Of a DNA stretch of 64,000 nt, positions 11,500 through 23,465 are shown piece after piece. The translations under genes and the position numbers were made by a program. Within the stretch, counting starts at the first letter, position 1, and every line of letters starts with the position of its first letter. Below the pieces are notes generated by a model that was not told where the DNA came from, made no database searches, and saw only the letters and a program-made list of their open reading frames with translations. This DNA is from Datisca glomerata (Eukaryota > Streptophyta > Magnoliopsida > Cucurbitales > Datiscaceae). The stretch covers positions 124,001 to 188,000 of the forward strand of contig QANY01002825.1 of NCBI GenBank assembly GCA_003255025.1, written 5' to 3'.

Positions 11500-13157
11500 C
11501 CTACCCCCGCACTAGTTTCAGTCTCTATCTAATAAGATCCTTAACCCCCTATGACCACTATCAAAGAGAAGCATTTTCCTATATTATAGTTGCAAGTCCT
11601 ATTGTTGTGTTTTGGAATTAGGGGAAGCAAAGCTTCAACAAGTAGAAGCTTCTTGGCAAAGCTTCAAACAAAGAGGATGGGCTGCTCAGTTCATTGATTT
11701 GCCTTCATTATACTTAAGATTAAAGATAGAGGCTGGGCGGGCAGTGAAGGCTCATTTACTAGACAACAAGCTACGGCTTTAACGAGCAGCAACTACTCCT
11801 ATCAAAATCAAAAGAAGCAAGCTCCGCTTGAAGAAGCGAAACCTTATCAGAGAAAGCCATTGTGCGCTAGCCTCTTGTTTGTATAGGGTTTCAAACCTGC
11901 GCACCCTGATGAAAAAGCCCTTTCTATGTTCTTAGTCTTAGTCATGCCTAAAGACGTCCTTATTGAAAACTAAAGCGCTAACGCGTCTTATATTCTTATA
12001 TAATTAGAAAAGCATCCTTACTAATAAAGTCAAGCGGGAACAAAGCCCCCGGATTTCAAAGTCAAGTTTCTCGCTTCTTGCTTTAGAAAGATTGTAGCGT
12101 TAACGCCCTTCCTTCAGCTGGCCCCGATTACTTCATCCATCAACCATTTTTAGCCCTAAGAAAAAGTCAAGGATAAGCTTGCATTCTAGAAGCAGTAGCT
12201 TCCCGCCTCCTTCATTCCTACTACCTGCTTCAGTGAGAAGTTCCCTTCCCTTTTCGAAAATGCCTGATTGGTCTACCTCAGCAAATGTACAGAGTGGAGC
12301 TGCCCGCTCTTTGGCTGACCCTCTTCTTCCCATTTGGGTTGGGTTAACCCAGAAGTCAAATAAGAAGGAATGGAACCACTGGAGAGTCGTCTGCAGTTCA
12401 CACTTGGGCAAAGACGACTGAGGAAGCGAAACACGAACCGATATTTGCTATTCCGGGTTCTTATTGAGCGTAGCGAAATCAAGGTTGATGATAAAGTCAG
12501 CGAAGTTTCGATGGTGTTCTATCTTTGCATAGTCTCAGTCCACAGTGGACGGCTCCGCACCTGAGCCTTGTTAGACTCAGCGGAAGCGTAAGGTGTAAGT
12601 AAAGATAATAGAAGAAGAGATGAAGTCCGTCCCTTAGCTTAGTCTATATCTACAACTGACACAACTCCATATCGACACCTCACTACTACTTAATTAATTA
12701 ACAGCTAAGCTCTTTCATAACCTGAGCTTTCCTTAACCAGCTGACCTTTCTTCGTAACCTTAGCTTCCCTTTCTTTATAGTTCGACTAAGTGACTTCGTA
12801 AGCTTAACGTACTTTCTTTCTGACTTTAGCATAAGCCTTCACCACTTCAAACGGGGGCTTCATCCCTCTTTTCTTTTTTGAATTAGAAAGAACGGGGGGT
12901 CTCACTTATTCTGTTCAGGGGGGATGAAAGACAAAGAAGGGGATCAGGGGGATTTATGATCGGAGAAAGGGAAAGGGCGTGGTTGGTGTGTCACTGGGTC
13001 GGTGGGGGAACCCGTAGGAAGGGGGGATGACCCGCCGAATTCACATCAGAAATCGCCAACATAAACACAAATGAAAGAATGAATTGCGTATAGAAATAAA
13101 ATGAACAACTTATATTTTCGGAGCTAAGGTATATGGTATATGAAGAATGGCTTTTTG
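11500..13157. other. Spacer between trnH and trnE
   Basis: No gene recognised. It contains further copies of the GCGC repeat family (11950-12105). Overlapping open frames around 12133-12564 on both strands lack any family signature. Confidence 0.4.
11950..12105. repeat. Further copies of the GCGC repeat family
   Basis: At about 11962 the core AAAGCGCTAACGCG occurs in the opposite orientation to the copy at 10063. At 12064-12105 the leader AAGTTTCTCGCTTCTTGC plus TTTAGAAAGATTG is repeated from 10031 and is followed by a reduced core GCGTTAACGCCC. The leader match is about 30 bp. Confidence 0.65.
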
Positions 13158-13229
13158 GTCCCTTTCGTCTAGTGGTTTGGACATTGTCTTTTCATGTCAA
13201 AGACACGGGTTCGATTCCTGTAAAGGATA
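13158..13229 (+). tRNA. trnE: tRNA-Glu (UUC), native mitochondrial type
   Basis: 72 nt with the plant mitochondrial trnE layout: D arm GTCTAGTGGTTTGGAC, anticodon loop TTTTCAT with UUC, and T loop TTCGATT. The anticodon stem has a U28-A42 pair where C-G is usual, so the pair is kept. The acceptor stem has a C5-A68 mismatch. The usual G68 appears to have become A. C-to-U editing of C5 would restore a pair, as in some plant mitochondrial tRNAs, or the gene may simply be decaying. Confidence 0.9.
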
Positions 13230-14639
13230 GGTACTCATTCCCGGCCGCTTTCAGTTAGTGTTCATTGCTAAGTGATCGCTTGCTATCTGGCTGGAAAAGG
13301 TGGTCCGAAAGCTTCCTCTCTCCCAGCAAGCAAGACGAGATCACCACTTCTCTCAGTAATGGACTTCCTTGAATTCTTCCTTAGCCTTAGAAGTCCTTTT
13401 ATAGATTCTCGAACCTCTGACAGACGGAATCTCCATGCATACGTTCTATCTTTCCTTCCCTCAGCCATACATCTTTTTTTTCTTTTGGCCATTTTTGTTA
13501 GGCATTGAACCCCACCTTAGGTGTTGAGTGGTGTCCTCCCCTACCCAATACCTAAAAAAGGGCCGTCTATAGAGCCTAAAGCTTAAACCATGGCATGGCA
13601 GTAAGTAATAAGTTGGCCTAGTCTTTGCCCAATCTTCGCCTTCTTCAGTGGCCAAGTTGAAGCATTCAACGGTTCTTTGGCCTACCACCTTTCTTTTTCA
13701 AGGTTGAGATTGTTCAATTGAAGCTAATGTTATGCTTCCCTTCCCTTGTTCAAGAGAAAGCAAGGTGCGCTGGAGGTAAGCTACCGGCCCAAACAAAAGA
13801 GACTAGCCTCTTGATCGATCGATTGATTGGATCGATGTACGAAAGGGTTGATTGAAGTGTGAGATCAGCCCAAGACTAAGGTCGAGCAACTAGCTGGTGC
13901 AGGATTGGACGTCTATCTGACCACGCTCCCCTACTCCTATAAAGGCCGACGGAAGGAATGCTCTGCTCATCTTTCTTACGGCTTGTTATCACAGCGTTCG
14001 TTCACCCCTTTGACTTCTTCAATTAAAAAAGGTAGTGTATTTCTCCTATTCTTATTGGTAAATAGCGTTTTGAAGTGAAGGCATTATTGAACGAACGAGA
14101 TGCCGGGTCGATCAATTGCATTAGGTAGGAGATGTAGGACTTGTCTTAACCGCAAGTGCATTCGCTATTCGATTCCATCCTCGATCCCACCAAATTTTGA
14201 TTCCTTTGTATCTCTTCTTTACTTTTAAGTGAAAAGGGGGGTGACAAAGGGTATACTTTCTTTTCTATGCCGCCGTCTCATCAATGAGCGTAGATTGATA
14301 GAGATGGCTTTTGTGCTGGTCAATCTGTATCCCATTCTTCAGGTATAGTTTTCTTTGATCACAGATCGGTAGGTGATCCATCCTTTCTCCCCCTTTGGTC
14401 AGTCAGTCATCTTGATCCGCCAACGGGTCTTGAGCTAGCTTCCTAAAGGAGGCTTGATGGGATAGAGAGGTAAGGAAGGTCTCTCTCTACCTTACAAGCT
14501 CTCAGATTCCACGGCTAAGGCTGACTTAAGCAGATTTTAGGTGAGGGTGGAGGAGTAGGATAGGAGGTGAGTGTAAGATAGAACATCAGGATTCTAGGAA
14601 AATTTTGGCATATAATAAGGGTGGTGCTAGGGCTCAAGA
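13230..14639. other. Spacer downstream of trnE
   Basis: No gene recognised. Several short overlapping open frames around 13272-13688 lie on both strands without similarity to known families. Confidence 0.4.
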
Positions 14640-15085
14640 CCATTTGAAAGGGGGAGTTGGATCATAAAGAAGAGTTTGTTCCTTTGTTTGAGGAGGAAAA
14701 ATCTTACCAAACTCATTTGAGCTAGGAATGGCTAAATTGATTGTCCCAGGAAGAAAGCTAATGAAAGCAAAGGTCAAGAATAAATATTTTGGTTTAACAG
14801 AAGTTAGTAAAAATATGGCTTTTCTCTATCGTACTATGATTGCTAGATGGCATTCCAAGCTCCTTAATCTCATTGCAATCAAATGGGAATTAGAAGTAGT
14901 GCTAGTGAAGGTATGGAAAATGCATTCATCTAATCTTTCAAGAAGTTATATAAATTGGATTGGCGCCCTAGACCGTTTTGAGTGACTTTTCCATGCTTGT
15001 CCTTGGAAATAAGAGACAAATGTTCAGCCCCTTTTTCTAAAGAAGAGATTGAAGAAGCGGTGTTCAATTTAGGGGAGATCTTACT
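14640..15085 (+). mobile_element. Probable LINE-type retrotransposon scrap (linker before the RT domain)
   Basis: Joined frames from about 14728 resemble the region between endonuclease and reverse transcriptase of plant non-LTR elements. A Lys/Asn-rich stretch ending KYFGL is followed by an RTMIARWHSK stretch, a short linker, and then in another frame the stretch FSKEEIEEAVFNLG, as in the segment preceding the KAPGPDG motif. The motif itself is absent. Frame changes and stops are present. The call is tentative. Confidence 0.4.
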
Positions 15086-15879
15086 AATAATAAGAAAAGG
15101 GCTTCTTTAGAAACCCAACAGTGAAGGGATTTGACTATCCTGCGGTTCGGGTTGTTTAACCCTACGACCCCATTTTAGAAGTGCGTTTGAACCTGGTACT
15201 TATCCTTTCATTTAAGAAAGGCTCGAGTGACCTACTTGCCACGTGGCAAGAGGCCATTAACAAAAAAAACTGTGATAAGATCTCGAAAGAAAGAAGTGCC
15301 TTCGAATCCGGGTCTCCTATGATACTTGGCATGAAGCCATGGGTCCTAAGGGAGAATGGAAGATAAATCTGATCTCCACTCTCTCAACGAAATACGAAGG
15401 CTATAAATAGGATATATAAACCACATGCGCACAAGTTTTTTTACAAACGACTTCACACTTGGAGCTTTGAAGAGGCACTCAAGTGCTTGAAGGAGAAATA
15501 AAGAGAAGCTCTTAGTAGGATAAGGAGGAGATTAAGTCCCCAAGAACCCAAAGGACAAAGACAAGGTAGCAAGGCCTCGAAGACCACAATTCTTGCAACT
15601 TCTTCTCTTTAAAAATGTAAAGATCTCACTGATCTTAGAATCAAATGTCTTCTCCTATGGTATATGTAATTAATGAGAAAGCCGAGAGACTTCCCAGTAG
15701 TGTGTAACCCACCACTATCTTAATAAATACCCTAAAAAAAGGGGGATTGTTGTGATCACTTTTCTTGTGTGAATCTTTATTTCATACTCGAAATTAGCTT
15801 TCACGGGAAGAAAGAAAAAAGGATTCACAATTGGAATCCACCATGTACGACAAAGTTGACTTGCTAGAACCTCGAGGAA
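15086..15879. other. Spacer
   Basis: No gene recognised; one 61-codon frame at 15181 has no family signature. Confidence 0.35.
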
Positions 15880-17240
15880 CGACATTGGGATAGGACTGGG
15901 TCAGGGTTCCCCACTCTCTGAAGCTGAATTTTGAGTGGGCAAGTTCAATGGGACGGGCACTTCCGCCCTAGGAGATCTCCATCTTATATCGTCGGCCTCC
16001 CAGAATGGACGAAGCAGATTCTATATCTAGGAGACTTTGGATAACGCCGGCATTTATGGTACTGTCCGAGTCGCGCAAGAGTCTTACCATAAGGATGCAA
16101 ACATGGCCTTCCTATTTACGGCCAAGTTTACGACGAGTACACTCCTTGGAATGAAGAGTGGTATGGCTTCGATGAGATTTTGAAAGAGAAGTACCATTCG
16201 AAGTGTGCCCGGGAACTCTTCGCGAAGTACCAACGCTTGGCGCTTCGTAATCAATATACAAAAGTGGACCATCACGTACGGGTGAACCATTTCTTTAAGG
16301 GTGAAATTGAGAGACAGGCCCCACAGCCTAATAGAGCCAAGAAGAAAGGTATGTCAGAGACGGCCTGCTTCCATTCTACCACAAGTCCAGCGGCATAATA
16401 TCCTGGAGAGGAAGATGTCCTTGCTGCTGGTCTTGTTACTGAAGCCTGACTCCAGAATTCTCAAGTGAGACGACTTAGCCGCATTCTTGGCTCTCTGGTT
16501 GAGTTGCTTTGTCCTTCCGAACAACCGCAGCAACGTCATTTACCCGGAAACATTCATCATGGCCGGGTTCTTGGTGTAGGGAAAGAGAGTAGCCATAGCT
16601 CCGGCCGTCCTTGCCAGCATTTATTATGGTTTGGGCGTTGTTTCCCAAGAGAAAGAGGTTCCAGGCTAGTGTAATGCAGAATTACAGTCCACTACTTCTA
16701 TGCATGGCTAGACCAGTCTTTTCCTAAGCTGTATATGAGATTGCCACTTCCACACCTGGGAAAGCTGAAAGATTAAGCCCCGGAGATGCTTGCAATTGAG
16801 AACATTGAAGCCGGGCTCTTTATTTGTCATCCGATGAGCTTCACGTGGCAGCCCTACAAGCATGGTATTTAAGAGATGCCCTAAATCTTGTACGATTAGT
16901 CGACAAGGTCGATGAAAATGGCCCTTGCTACTTATTGCTGTTGTGAAAATGCATAAAAGAGATTCTCTGGCCTCCATGCGATGCGGCATTCTGACGTTAT
17001 GGCAGGGCAATGTGTTTCGGGCAGAACCGTAAAATCCCCCCGGTTTGCAAGATAATTTTGTATTGACTAATTCATTCCGCCATCCGGTCACGATGTCAAG
17101 CGCGTCATCTTTAACCTTTTGGAACTGGTGGGGTACTGGACACATCTGATGAGAAAGGGCACCGGGGCTGCTTTCGTGATAATGCCGGATGACATAGAGG
17201 GCAAGATGGTCATGGAGTATGTCCGATGTTGGCATAAACT
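15880..17240 (+). pseudogene. Plant mobile domain (PMD, aminotransferase-like) gene fragment, nuclear origin
   Basis: Plus-strand frames carry pieces in the order of the plant mobile domain found in nuclear genes and Mutator-related transposons. First an EWTKQIL stretch, then NAGIYGTVRV, then YGQVYDEYTPWNEEWYGF followed by a charged helix. Further on, in another frame, comes FVLPNN, and then VAIAPAVLASIYYGLGVVSQ, which matches the LAPAVLASIYRDL core of the domain. Stops and frame changes separate the blocks. No transposon ends were seen. It is a degraded fragment of a nuclear sequence; the parent gene cannot be named. Confidence 0.6.
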
Positions 17241-20064
17241 GACGTTTTTTTACTTTTCACAAGGAATCAATAAGCTGTTGACATTCAAAGAGCAGCAACT
17301 CCCTGATCAAGAAGAGTTGGGAGTCGAAGTCCTCCTCTTCCTGAACCCACATATGGACCCATTCCCGAGCAAGGGCAGCCACCCAGATCATCGCAACATT
17401 AGAAAGGTCACCAGGCCAGGCAGAAGCAAACTCAGACCATGAAAGGAAAGGGAGGTTCAGCACCCGTCAGCCAACATGCATCCCCCATCAGGGAGAGGGA
17501 GGAAAGAAAAAGTCCCATCATTTCTTCAGCACCGTCCTCAGCTCAACGGATGGTGACTCTAAGTATAAGGGCCCGCCAAACTCAACCGGCTCACTCACCT
17601 TCAAGTTCAAGAGTCGTAAGCTGAAACAATAACATCAAAGTTTACAGCTTCAGCTCCACCGGCTACACAGGAATCGCCAGCATCACGAGCACCATCTGTA
17701 GCACTCAAGGCACCTGAGTAAGAGCAGGCTGCCTCGAAGAAAGGCCGGCCAAACAAAGATCGGGAATAAAAACCTCTTATTGGAAGAAAGAGAGGCGAGG
17801 CCAAGATTTGAGATGATCCCGGCGACTATCTACCTGAAGAAGTTACCGATAGCTACATCGCATGTCTTTTCCCTTCGAAAGCACATCACAAATACCGCCA
17901 TTCGAAAAAAAGTATAGGAAGAGATAGCTATGTATGAGAGGGCTGTAAAAGACTCTCTTGAGACCACTTTCAGGAGGCTAGTTCAGGCTCTCTTTAGAAT
18001 TTATACTGGTATATTGTTTTTCGAATGCAATCCATTCGTATTTTATTCTTTTTTTCTTGCCTGAACTTTGCTTTTCTTTACAATAGAGAACCGAAGACGA
18101 AGACGAAGGAAGCTCCAGCGGTCGAATCTCCTTCGTCCGACAAAGAAATGATCTATGCACTTCGTCATGGGATGAGGGGCAACTAGAATCCAGACACTCC
18201 TCCTCCTCCTGAGACACTTCCAGCTTACAGAAGGGTATTGTCATCCCTCCTTTGGCAGCGATCCTTCAAATTTGACTACCAGTCCAAGCTGAAGAAGTTC
18301 AAGAATAGGTCCCCCCCCTTACGCAATAGGGGCCAGGGCACCGATCATGTCAAAGCTTCCTGCCAAGCAAATTACTAAAGTTGGTTCTGAGTCGGCTGGT
18401 GATCTAGAAAAGGCTGCTGAACAGAGTGTCGAAGGAACACAGCCTACCGAATGTGTTCTGAAGTCTGCGGGTAAAGAAGTTGAAGAGACGGTTCAGTCGC
18501 AGCCGAATCGACTGAGATCAAAGGGAGCGATCCCCACAGCCGCCAAAGGTAGCTGGGGCCGGGTTTTTCTTTTTTTAGGTTCTTTCTTCCCTACTTTCGC
18601 TGCCAAAGCCTTACGTTATAGGGGGCGAATCGGGCGAGAGAGAGAGAAAGTCCTCTTTCTCACTCGACTTGCGCGAGTCACTGCCATTCCGTGCGCCATA
18701 AACACCACCCCCAATTTATACTGCATTTATCTTTCAACAAAGTTACATTGTGTTTTTTTTTGCATTTGTGTTGGGGAACGTAAATTGTTGGAGTCTATCT
18801 TTGTTGGATATAGTGAAGAACATAAAGATAAAGGGAATTTTTTACCGGTTTGATGAAAGTCAATTTTTCTCTTCTATTCTAGGATTTTCTGATTCGGCTA
18901 AAATTTTGGGGGAGAATCTTGAGCAGCAGTAGCTGAAAGCCATTCATGAATTTCAGCCGTTATAGCAGCCCACGTTCCGGCAGTGTGGTCAGACGTTTCA
19001 GCAATCCATGTCCTCCACACCTCAGCCCCAACCACTTACAACATAGGGGGCTCTACAATGATCCTCCGCGTCTCAGCAGCAGCAACCTGGAGTGACGTTA
19101 CAGCAACACTCATCTTCAGATTTTCAGCAGCCCATGCTCAGGCATGACCAGTCCACTTCACAGCCCATTCTCAGACTGACCGCCTCTACGATAAACAAGT
19201 GAATGCTGGTATCCAATCAATTGTCTGAAGCTCCTGAGTCTCAGGGCGCCTTATATCCTTCTCCAAATCTCAGAAGATCCACACTCCTATTGATCGATTT
19301 TTCTCCTATGGTTCCTACTCTCTTAACTTGAGCACAAGTCTTTCAAAAAGAGAAAAAATCATGGAAGCGGACTCTTATACGATAAAGAAAAATCTGATGA
19401 GAATTGGAAATGAGCTATGTTAGACAAAAGAAAATGGATGCTCATCTTTACCCTTGGCCATGAACCTCCTTTAGATTTTTGATTCACGCAACTCTTCCAT
19501 TTTCAGATCCAAAACGAAGAAAAGACGAAGAAAGGAATGAAAAAAATAGAAGTTGCTAACTCGAAATCCAATTCTGAAAGATTTCGTTGCAATCAAATAT
19601 AGTAATAATAAGTAATACAATGATATCTAAATTTAGAATCGCAGTACAATATTTCATTTTTCATTTAAGAATCTTGTATGATATTGTTGCCCTAGCCATC
19701 CAATTTGATTTCCATTTTGTTCTCACTCTTTTATTAATTTAATTGGGACCTAGGCCCGAGTCTGAGTTTTACTGAGGGTGAATCCATGTTTCTTTCAGTT
19801 TCTTAGTAATAATGAGTGACGATATTCTGCCTAAATAGTAGACACAGGTAATAAATAAGAGAATACTAAAGATTCGAGCCATAGAATTTCTCAATTCTGA
19901 CACAAGGTACTTATTCTAAAAGAATGAGACCTGAGATCTTGTCTTTCCACCACCTGACAAAATGATTGTTGGGTCAAGTTGGGCTTACAAGATCAAATAC
20001 AAGTAAGATTGTTTTTTTTATATAGAGGTACAAACGGCTTGTAGCAAAAGGCTTTTCTCACGAG
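17241..20064. other. Spacer with Gln-rich degenerate sequence and one orphan frame
   Basis: No recognised gene. The stretch 18900-19190 would encode Gln/Pro/Ser-rich low-complexity peptide broken by stops, rich in CAGCAG and CAGCC, and may come from a nuclear coding sequence. The 168-codon frame at 18347 is listed separately. Confidence 0.4.
18347..18853 (+). CDS. Hypothetical 168-residue open frame, possibly chance or chimeric
   Basis: I do not recognise this. The first 65 residues are hydrophilic and rich in Glu, Lys and Ser (MSKLPAKQITKVGSES at the start). The middle has a hydrophobic stretch (VFLFLGSFF) and the end has a Cys-rich hydrophobic stretch near CVFFCICVG. The final FVGYSEEHK faintly recalls the GYS motif of copia integrases, but too weakly to assign. 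No promoter or neighbour suggests expression. It is one of the two longest unassigned frames in the window, and open chimeric frames of this size are common in plant mtDNA. Confidence 0.2.
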   Translation: MSKLPAKQITKVGSESAGDLEKAAEQSVEGTQPTECVLKSAGKEVEETVQSQPNRLRSKGAIPTAAKGSWGRVFLFLGSFFPTFAAKALRYRGRIGREREKVLFLTRLARVTAIPCAINTTPNLYCIYLSTKLHCVFFCICVGERKLLESIFVGYSEEHKDKGNFLPV

Positions 20065-21422
20065 TAAGAAAGCTCACCTGGTTGCTCAAGGCTATGAAAA
20101 AGAGTATGGTCTTTATTATGCCGAGACGTCACCTTCAGTCCAGTTGCTCAAAATGGCACCATTCGCACCCGCTTACATTCAGCACTGACCCAACTCTCAT
20201 CCCAGTTAGACGTCAAGAACGCTTTCCTGCACAGAGATCTCAAAGAAGAGGTCGAGGCCAACCTCCCACTTATGAAGACTCTATTCATCCAGACTATTTG
20301 TGTAAGCTTTCAAAAGGCTCTCTATGGACTCAACTTAAACTGGCTTTGAAAAATTAAGCACTGCACTACTAACATTAGATAGTAGTTTAACTAGATCACA
20401 CCTTCTTTATTTGTCAAGCGCTTCAGTCCCTTTTTTAATAAAAAAAATGAAAAAGAAAAATATTATCGACAATGATTCTGCTGCTATTCATCAAACGAAG
20501 CAACATCTTGGCAAGCAGTTTCATATGAAAGATCTTGGTCCTCTAACCGGGATTGAAGTTTTTCGGTCTCCAGGTATGCATCTAACTCAGCAGAAGTATG
20601 CCATGGATCTTCTAAGCCGCCATGGAATGCTTCACAGGTTGCCTTGTGTGACTCCAGCTTAATGCCAAGTTGTATTCTCATGATGGTGAGCTGCAATTAG
20701 ATCCATTGGCCTATAGGAGTATGTATGGTGGGTGGTCTCCAGTACTTTACTCTGACTTGCCTAGAGATTTCGTTTGCTCTTGGACATGTAGACAAGTTTA
20801 TATAGTCTCCTCGGGTCTCTCATTTAGTAGCTGATAAACGTATTTTGAGATATCTAAAAGCTTGACTATTCTGGAAACCTTGCCATTACTGTCTATCCCT
20901 ATTCTATTAATCAATCTTGGCAACCCCTAGCTATGAAAGCAGAAGTAAGGTATTAATGATGGTGATGTTACAGATCGTCGCTCTACTACTGGCTTTTGCT
21001 TTTTCTTCGGTGACTCTTAACTATCTTGGAAGAGTAAGAAAGAGAGAGTGGTTTCTCGCTCTAGTGCAGAAGACGAGTAAAGGGCTCTTGCTGATACTAC
21101 ATCAGAGATTCTTTTGTTGGGATGGTTACTTAAAGATATGGGAGTCACCTTTTCTAGGCCTACTATTCTCTTTTGTGACAACAAGAGTGCTATCCAAATA
21201 GCACACAATGATGTGTTTCCTGAGCGAACAAAACATATCGAAATACTCACTTAGGGCACTTCGTTCGCCATCACTTTCTATAGGGTTCAATGCCCTACAT
21301 TTCCTCAGAGCTTCAGATCGCGGATCTTCTTACAAAGTCCCACACCACTGTGGGATTCTGATACTGAGTATCCAAACTCAAGATGCCTCAAGGGAGAACA
21401 TCTTGAGTTTGAGGGGGGGGGG
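20065..21422 (+). mobile_element. Ty1/copia retrotransposon fragment, RT to RNase H and polypurine tract
   Basis: Plus-strand pieces follow a copia pol. The RT start has LVAQGYEKEYGL and YYAET, then a DVKNAFL-like stretch in another frame, then HLGKQFHMKDLGPLTGIEVF and HLTQQKYAMDLLSRHGM from the late RT region, then RNase H remnants ending near KHIEIL. The fragment ends in a G-rich polypurine tract (about 21409-21422) directly before TGTTAAG, the expected start of a 3' LTR. Numerous stops and frame changes show it is long dead. Confidence 0.8.
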
Positions 21423-21545
21423 GTGTTAAGCATATGGATTCTATATATAGTAAGTAGGTCTTGCTGTATATAGCACTTTCCCTTTTTTATGCTTTTTTAC
21501 ATGTATAAATAGGGCTATTCACCCTCAGTCAAATACATAGATTTT
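21423..21545 (+). repeat. Partial 3' LTR of the copia fragment
   Basis: It starts with TGTTAAGCATATGG right after the polypurine tract and contains a TATA-like box (TATAAATAGGG at about 21506), as in U3/R of copia LTRs. The 3' end is not defined because no matching 5' LTR is in the window. Confidence 0.55.
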
Positions 21546-22140
21546 AACCCATTTTCAAATTATATTTTTTAATAAAAAAGAAAACAATAAAAAATGGTTA
21601 GTCAGTCATCGAGGAATTCACTAAAACTACATTTGACTGACTATACTCTCTTTGTCCCCTGCTGGGGGAGCCTAATATTAATAAGAACTCTAAAGGAAAT
21701 GATGATAAATGTCTTGGAGTGAAGGACAACACAAAAAGCTTTTTTTATAGAGAGAAAAAGTAAGCGGTGTGCTTTATTTCTTTCTTCCCTCCCGGTGTCC
21801 CTATTAGTTGATATACGAAATTGGAAAGGTATTCCAGATCATTCATCTTTCAGGTGGGATATGGATGGAATCGAGAGGGAAGAAAGAGTCCAGTTTCAGA
21901 GGCTTGATCAACTTTGTAATCATGGATCATGAACAAATCCCCAAATGCTTCTTTATACTGTCGCCACGGAAAAGGTTCAGGTAGGGAGAATTCTTAGATT
22001 TTCAAGTTTTAGATAGTTTTTATGAAAATCCATCTCCACCTATGTTGTGCCTTTCCTCCCAAAGCATTCCAACATATGTTATTCCTGGTCTCACCCTGTG
22101 AAGCAAAGTCGGACAAGGGGGAAAGAGATGGAATTAATAG
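21546..22140. other. Spacer
   Basis: Nothing recognised between the LTR remnant and trnC. Confidence 0.35.
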
Positions 22141-22213
22141 GGAACCATAGCCAAGTGGCTAAGGCATAAGTTTGCAAAACTTCTATTCGTCGGTTCGAAT
22201 CCGACAGGTTCCT
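22141..22213 (+). tRNA. trnC: tRNA-Cys (GCA) of bacterial-like type (trnC2-like)
   Basis: 73 nt. The acceptor stem is GGAACC with GGTTCC, and U73 is the discriminator expected for cysteine. The D arm is GCC/GGC, the anticodon GCA sits in a TTGCAAA loop, and the T arm is GTCGG/CCGAC. It resembles neither the native mitochondrial trnC nor chloroplast trnC. It fits the horizontally acquired bacterial-type trnC2 known from sugar beet and other angiosperms. Pairs 7-66 (A-A) and 27-43 (U-C) are mismatched. The assignment to that family is from memory. Confidence 0.85.
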
Positions 22214-22669
22214 ACAACGCCGCGCCATTCCACCCATCATTTTTTTACATGGTTAGTGGATAGAACGGGGGCCTCCGCTTGCTCCTTCGTACTAGTGGCT
22301 TAGGCTGCCTTAGTTTCCCTTCTTTCCCTTCTTTCTTTCCTTATTAGGAGTCTTCTTCTTTATGTCTATAGTTTCTTTTCTCTTTCTTTAGCAATTATCC
22401 TTGCTTCATCCTTCGTCTTTCGGCTTTAGGACTCACTCTGTCTTCTTTAAGAAAGAGGTATTCAGTGAGTAACTCTTTCCGTCTTTAGTTTAGGTTCATT
22501 ACAACAGTTCTTAGTTTCGCCTCTTTCTCAGTTAATTTGGTATCCTTTATTAATTTCATATATGAAAGGGTAGTCCTTCCCCTAGGTGCACCTTATGATG
22601 ATCCCTTTCAAAGCCGATTAAACCATCAGGCTCGACTAAGAAAGAAATGCAAGAGACTCCTCCTAGTAA
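22214..22669. other. Spacer
   Basis: T/C-rich sequence after trnC with no recognised gene. A short frame from 22537 on the plus strand overlaps the mitovirus relic on the other strand and is not supported. Confidence 0.35.
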
Positions 22670-23465
22670 CCATACCCGAAATTCAGGGAGGTGCTCTTGA
22701 AGACATGGCGGGCTCATTCGCTACACCCTTCTTTACTACCAAATCATAGATCTTTTAGAGAAGACTTTGAATGAGCTCACTCGATTCGCGTCTGATCCTC
22801 CATTCTTTCTCATAGACTGATGCGGAAAAGAAGTCATTTAAGAAAACATCCAGTGAATTCGTGACACTCCAGTACCCATGGACGTACCGAAGCCAATCCT
22901 TCATCCAGTTCCTGAGCAAAGACCACTCAAGGAAGTCCCGGACTCTTTCTGTTGGAAATAATGAATCAGGAGCCACCTTTAAATCTGAAGGTTTCATCTC
23001 TTTAAGAAGGAAAGAGATAATGAAACCTCAAAGATAAGGAAGCGAAAGCTCACTCGACCAAGCCACAATTCTAATGGATAGTCATTGTGACCCTGAGGCT
23101 TGGTGTACATAGCAAGAACCCGCTCAAAGTGATGAGATATTATATGACTGAGTTTGGCAATGACCCTATAACCTCCACCACCTATCCTTACTAAGGTAGA
23201 GAACCTACGTAATGAATGGATATTTTTTACATATAGCCATCAAACCATATGGATGATGGTAAGGAAGCAAACAATGAGCAGACATGGTAGAAAAATCCAC
23301 GCATCCGCCCTTGACACAAAAGTGCTTAGCAAACTCAAATGCACCTGTGTCAGAAAGAAGAGATTTTTGAGTTGAAATTTCTGAAGACACTGAAAAGAAA
23401 CTTCAGCAACTTGGGCATCAGCGATGACAACATCATCACCGAGGACATTGATTGGGACACATCAA
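22670..23465 (-). pseudogene. Mitovirus RNA-dependent RNA polymerase relic, C-terminal part
   Basis: On the minus strand the GDD catalytic motif is encoded at 23432-23440. It is preceded by VPINVL and followed by VVIAD. Then, after a frame change near 23400, comes a block with KSLLSDTGAFEFAKHF and a VDFSTMSAHCLL stretch. This is the order of the palm and following region of mitovirus polymerases. Further on, another frame holds an LLRNWMKDWLRY stretch and an IYDLV near the C terminus. Frameshifts and stops break it, and no N-terminal part is present. Mitoviruses replicate in mitochondria, and DNA copies are known in plant mitochondrial and nuclear genomes. It is non-coding here. Confidence 0.7.

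Noticed and set aside
15290..15320. CCTTCGAATCCGGGTCTCC considered as a tRNA T arm
   Set aside because: No acceptor, D or anticodon arm can be formed around it.
21409..21422. Long G run considered as an assembly artefact or G-quadruplex
   Set aside because: It stands exactly where the polypurine tract of the copia fragment should be, before the TGTTAAG LTR start.
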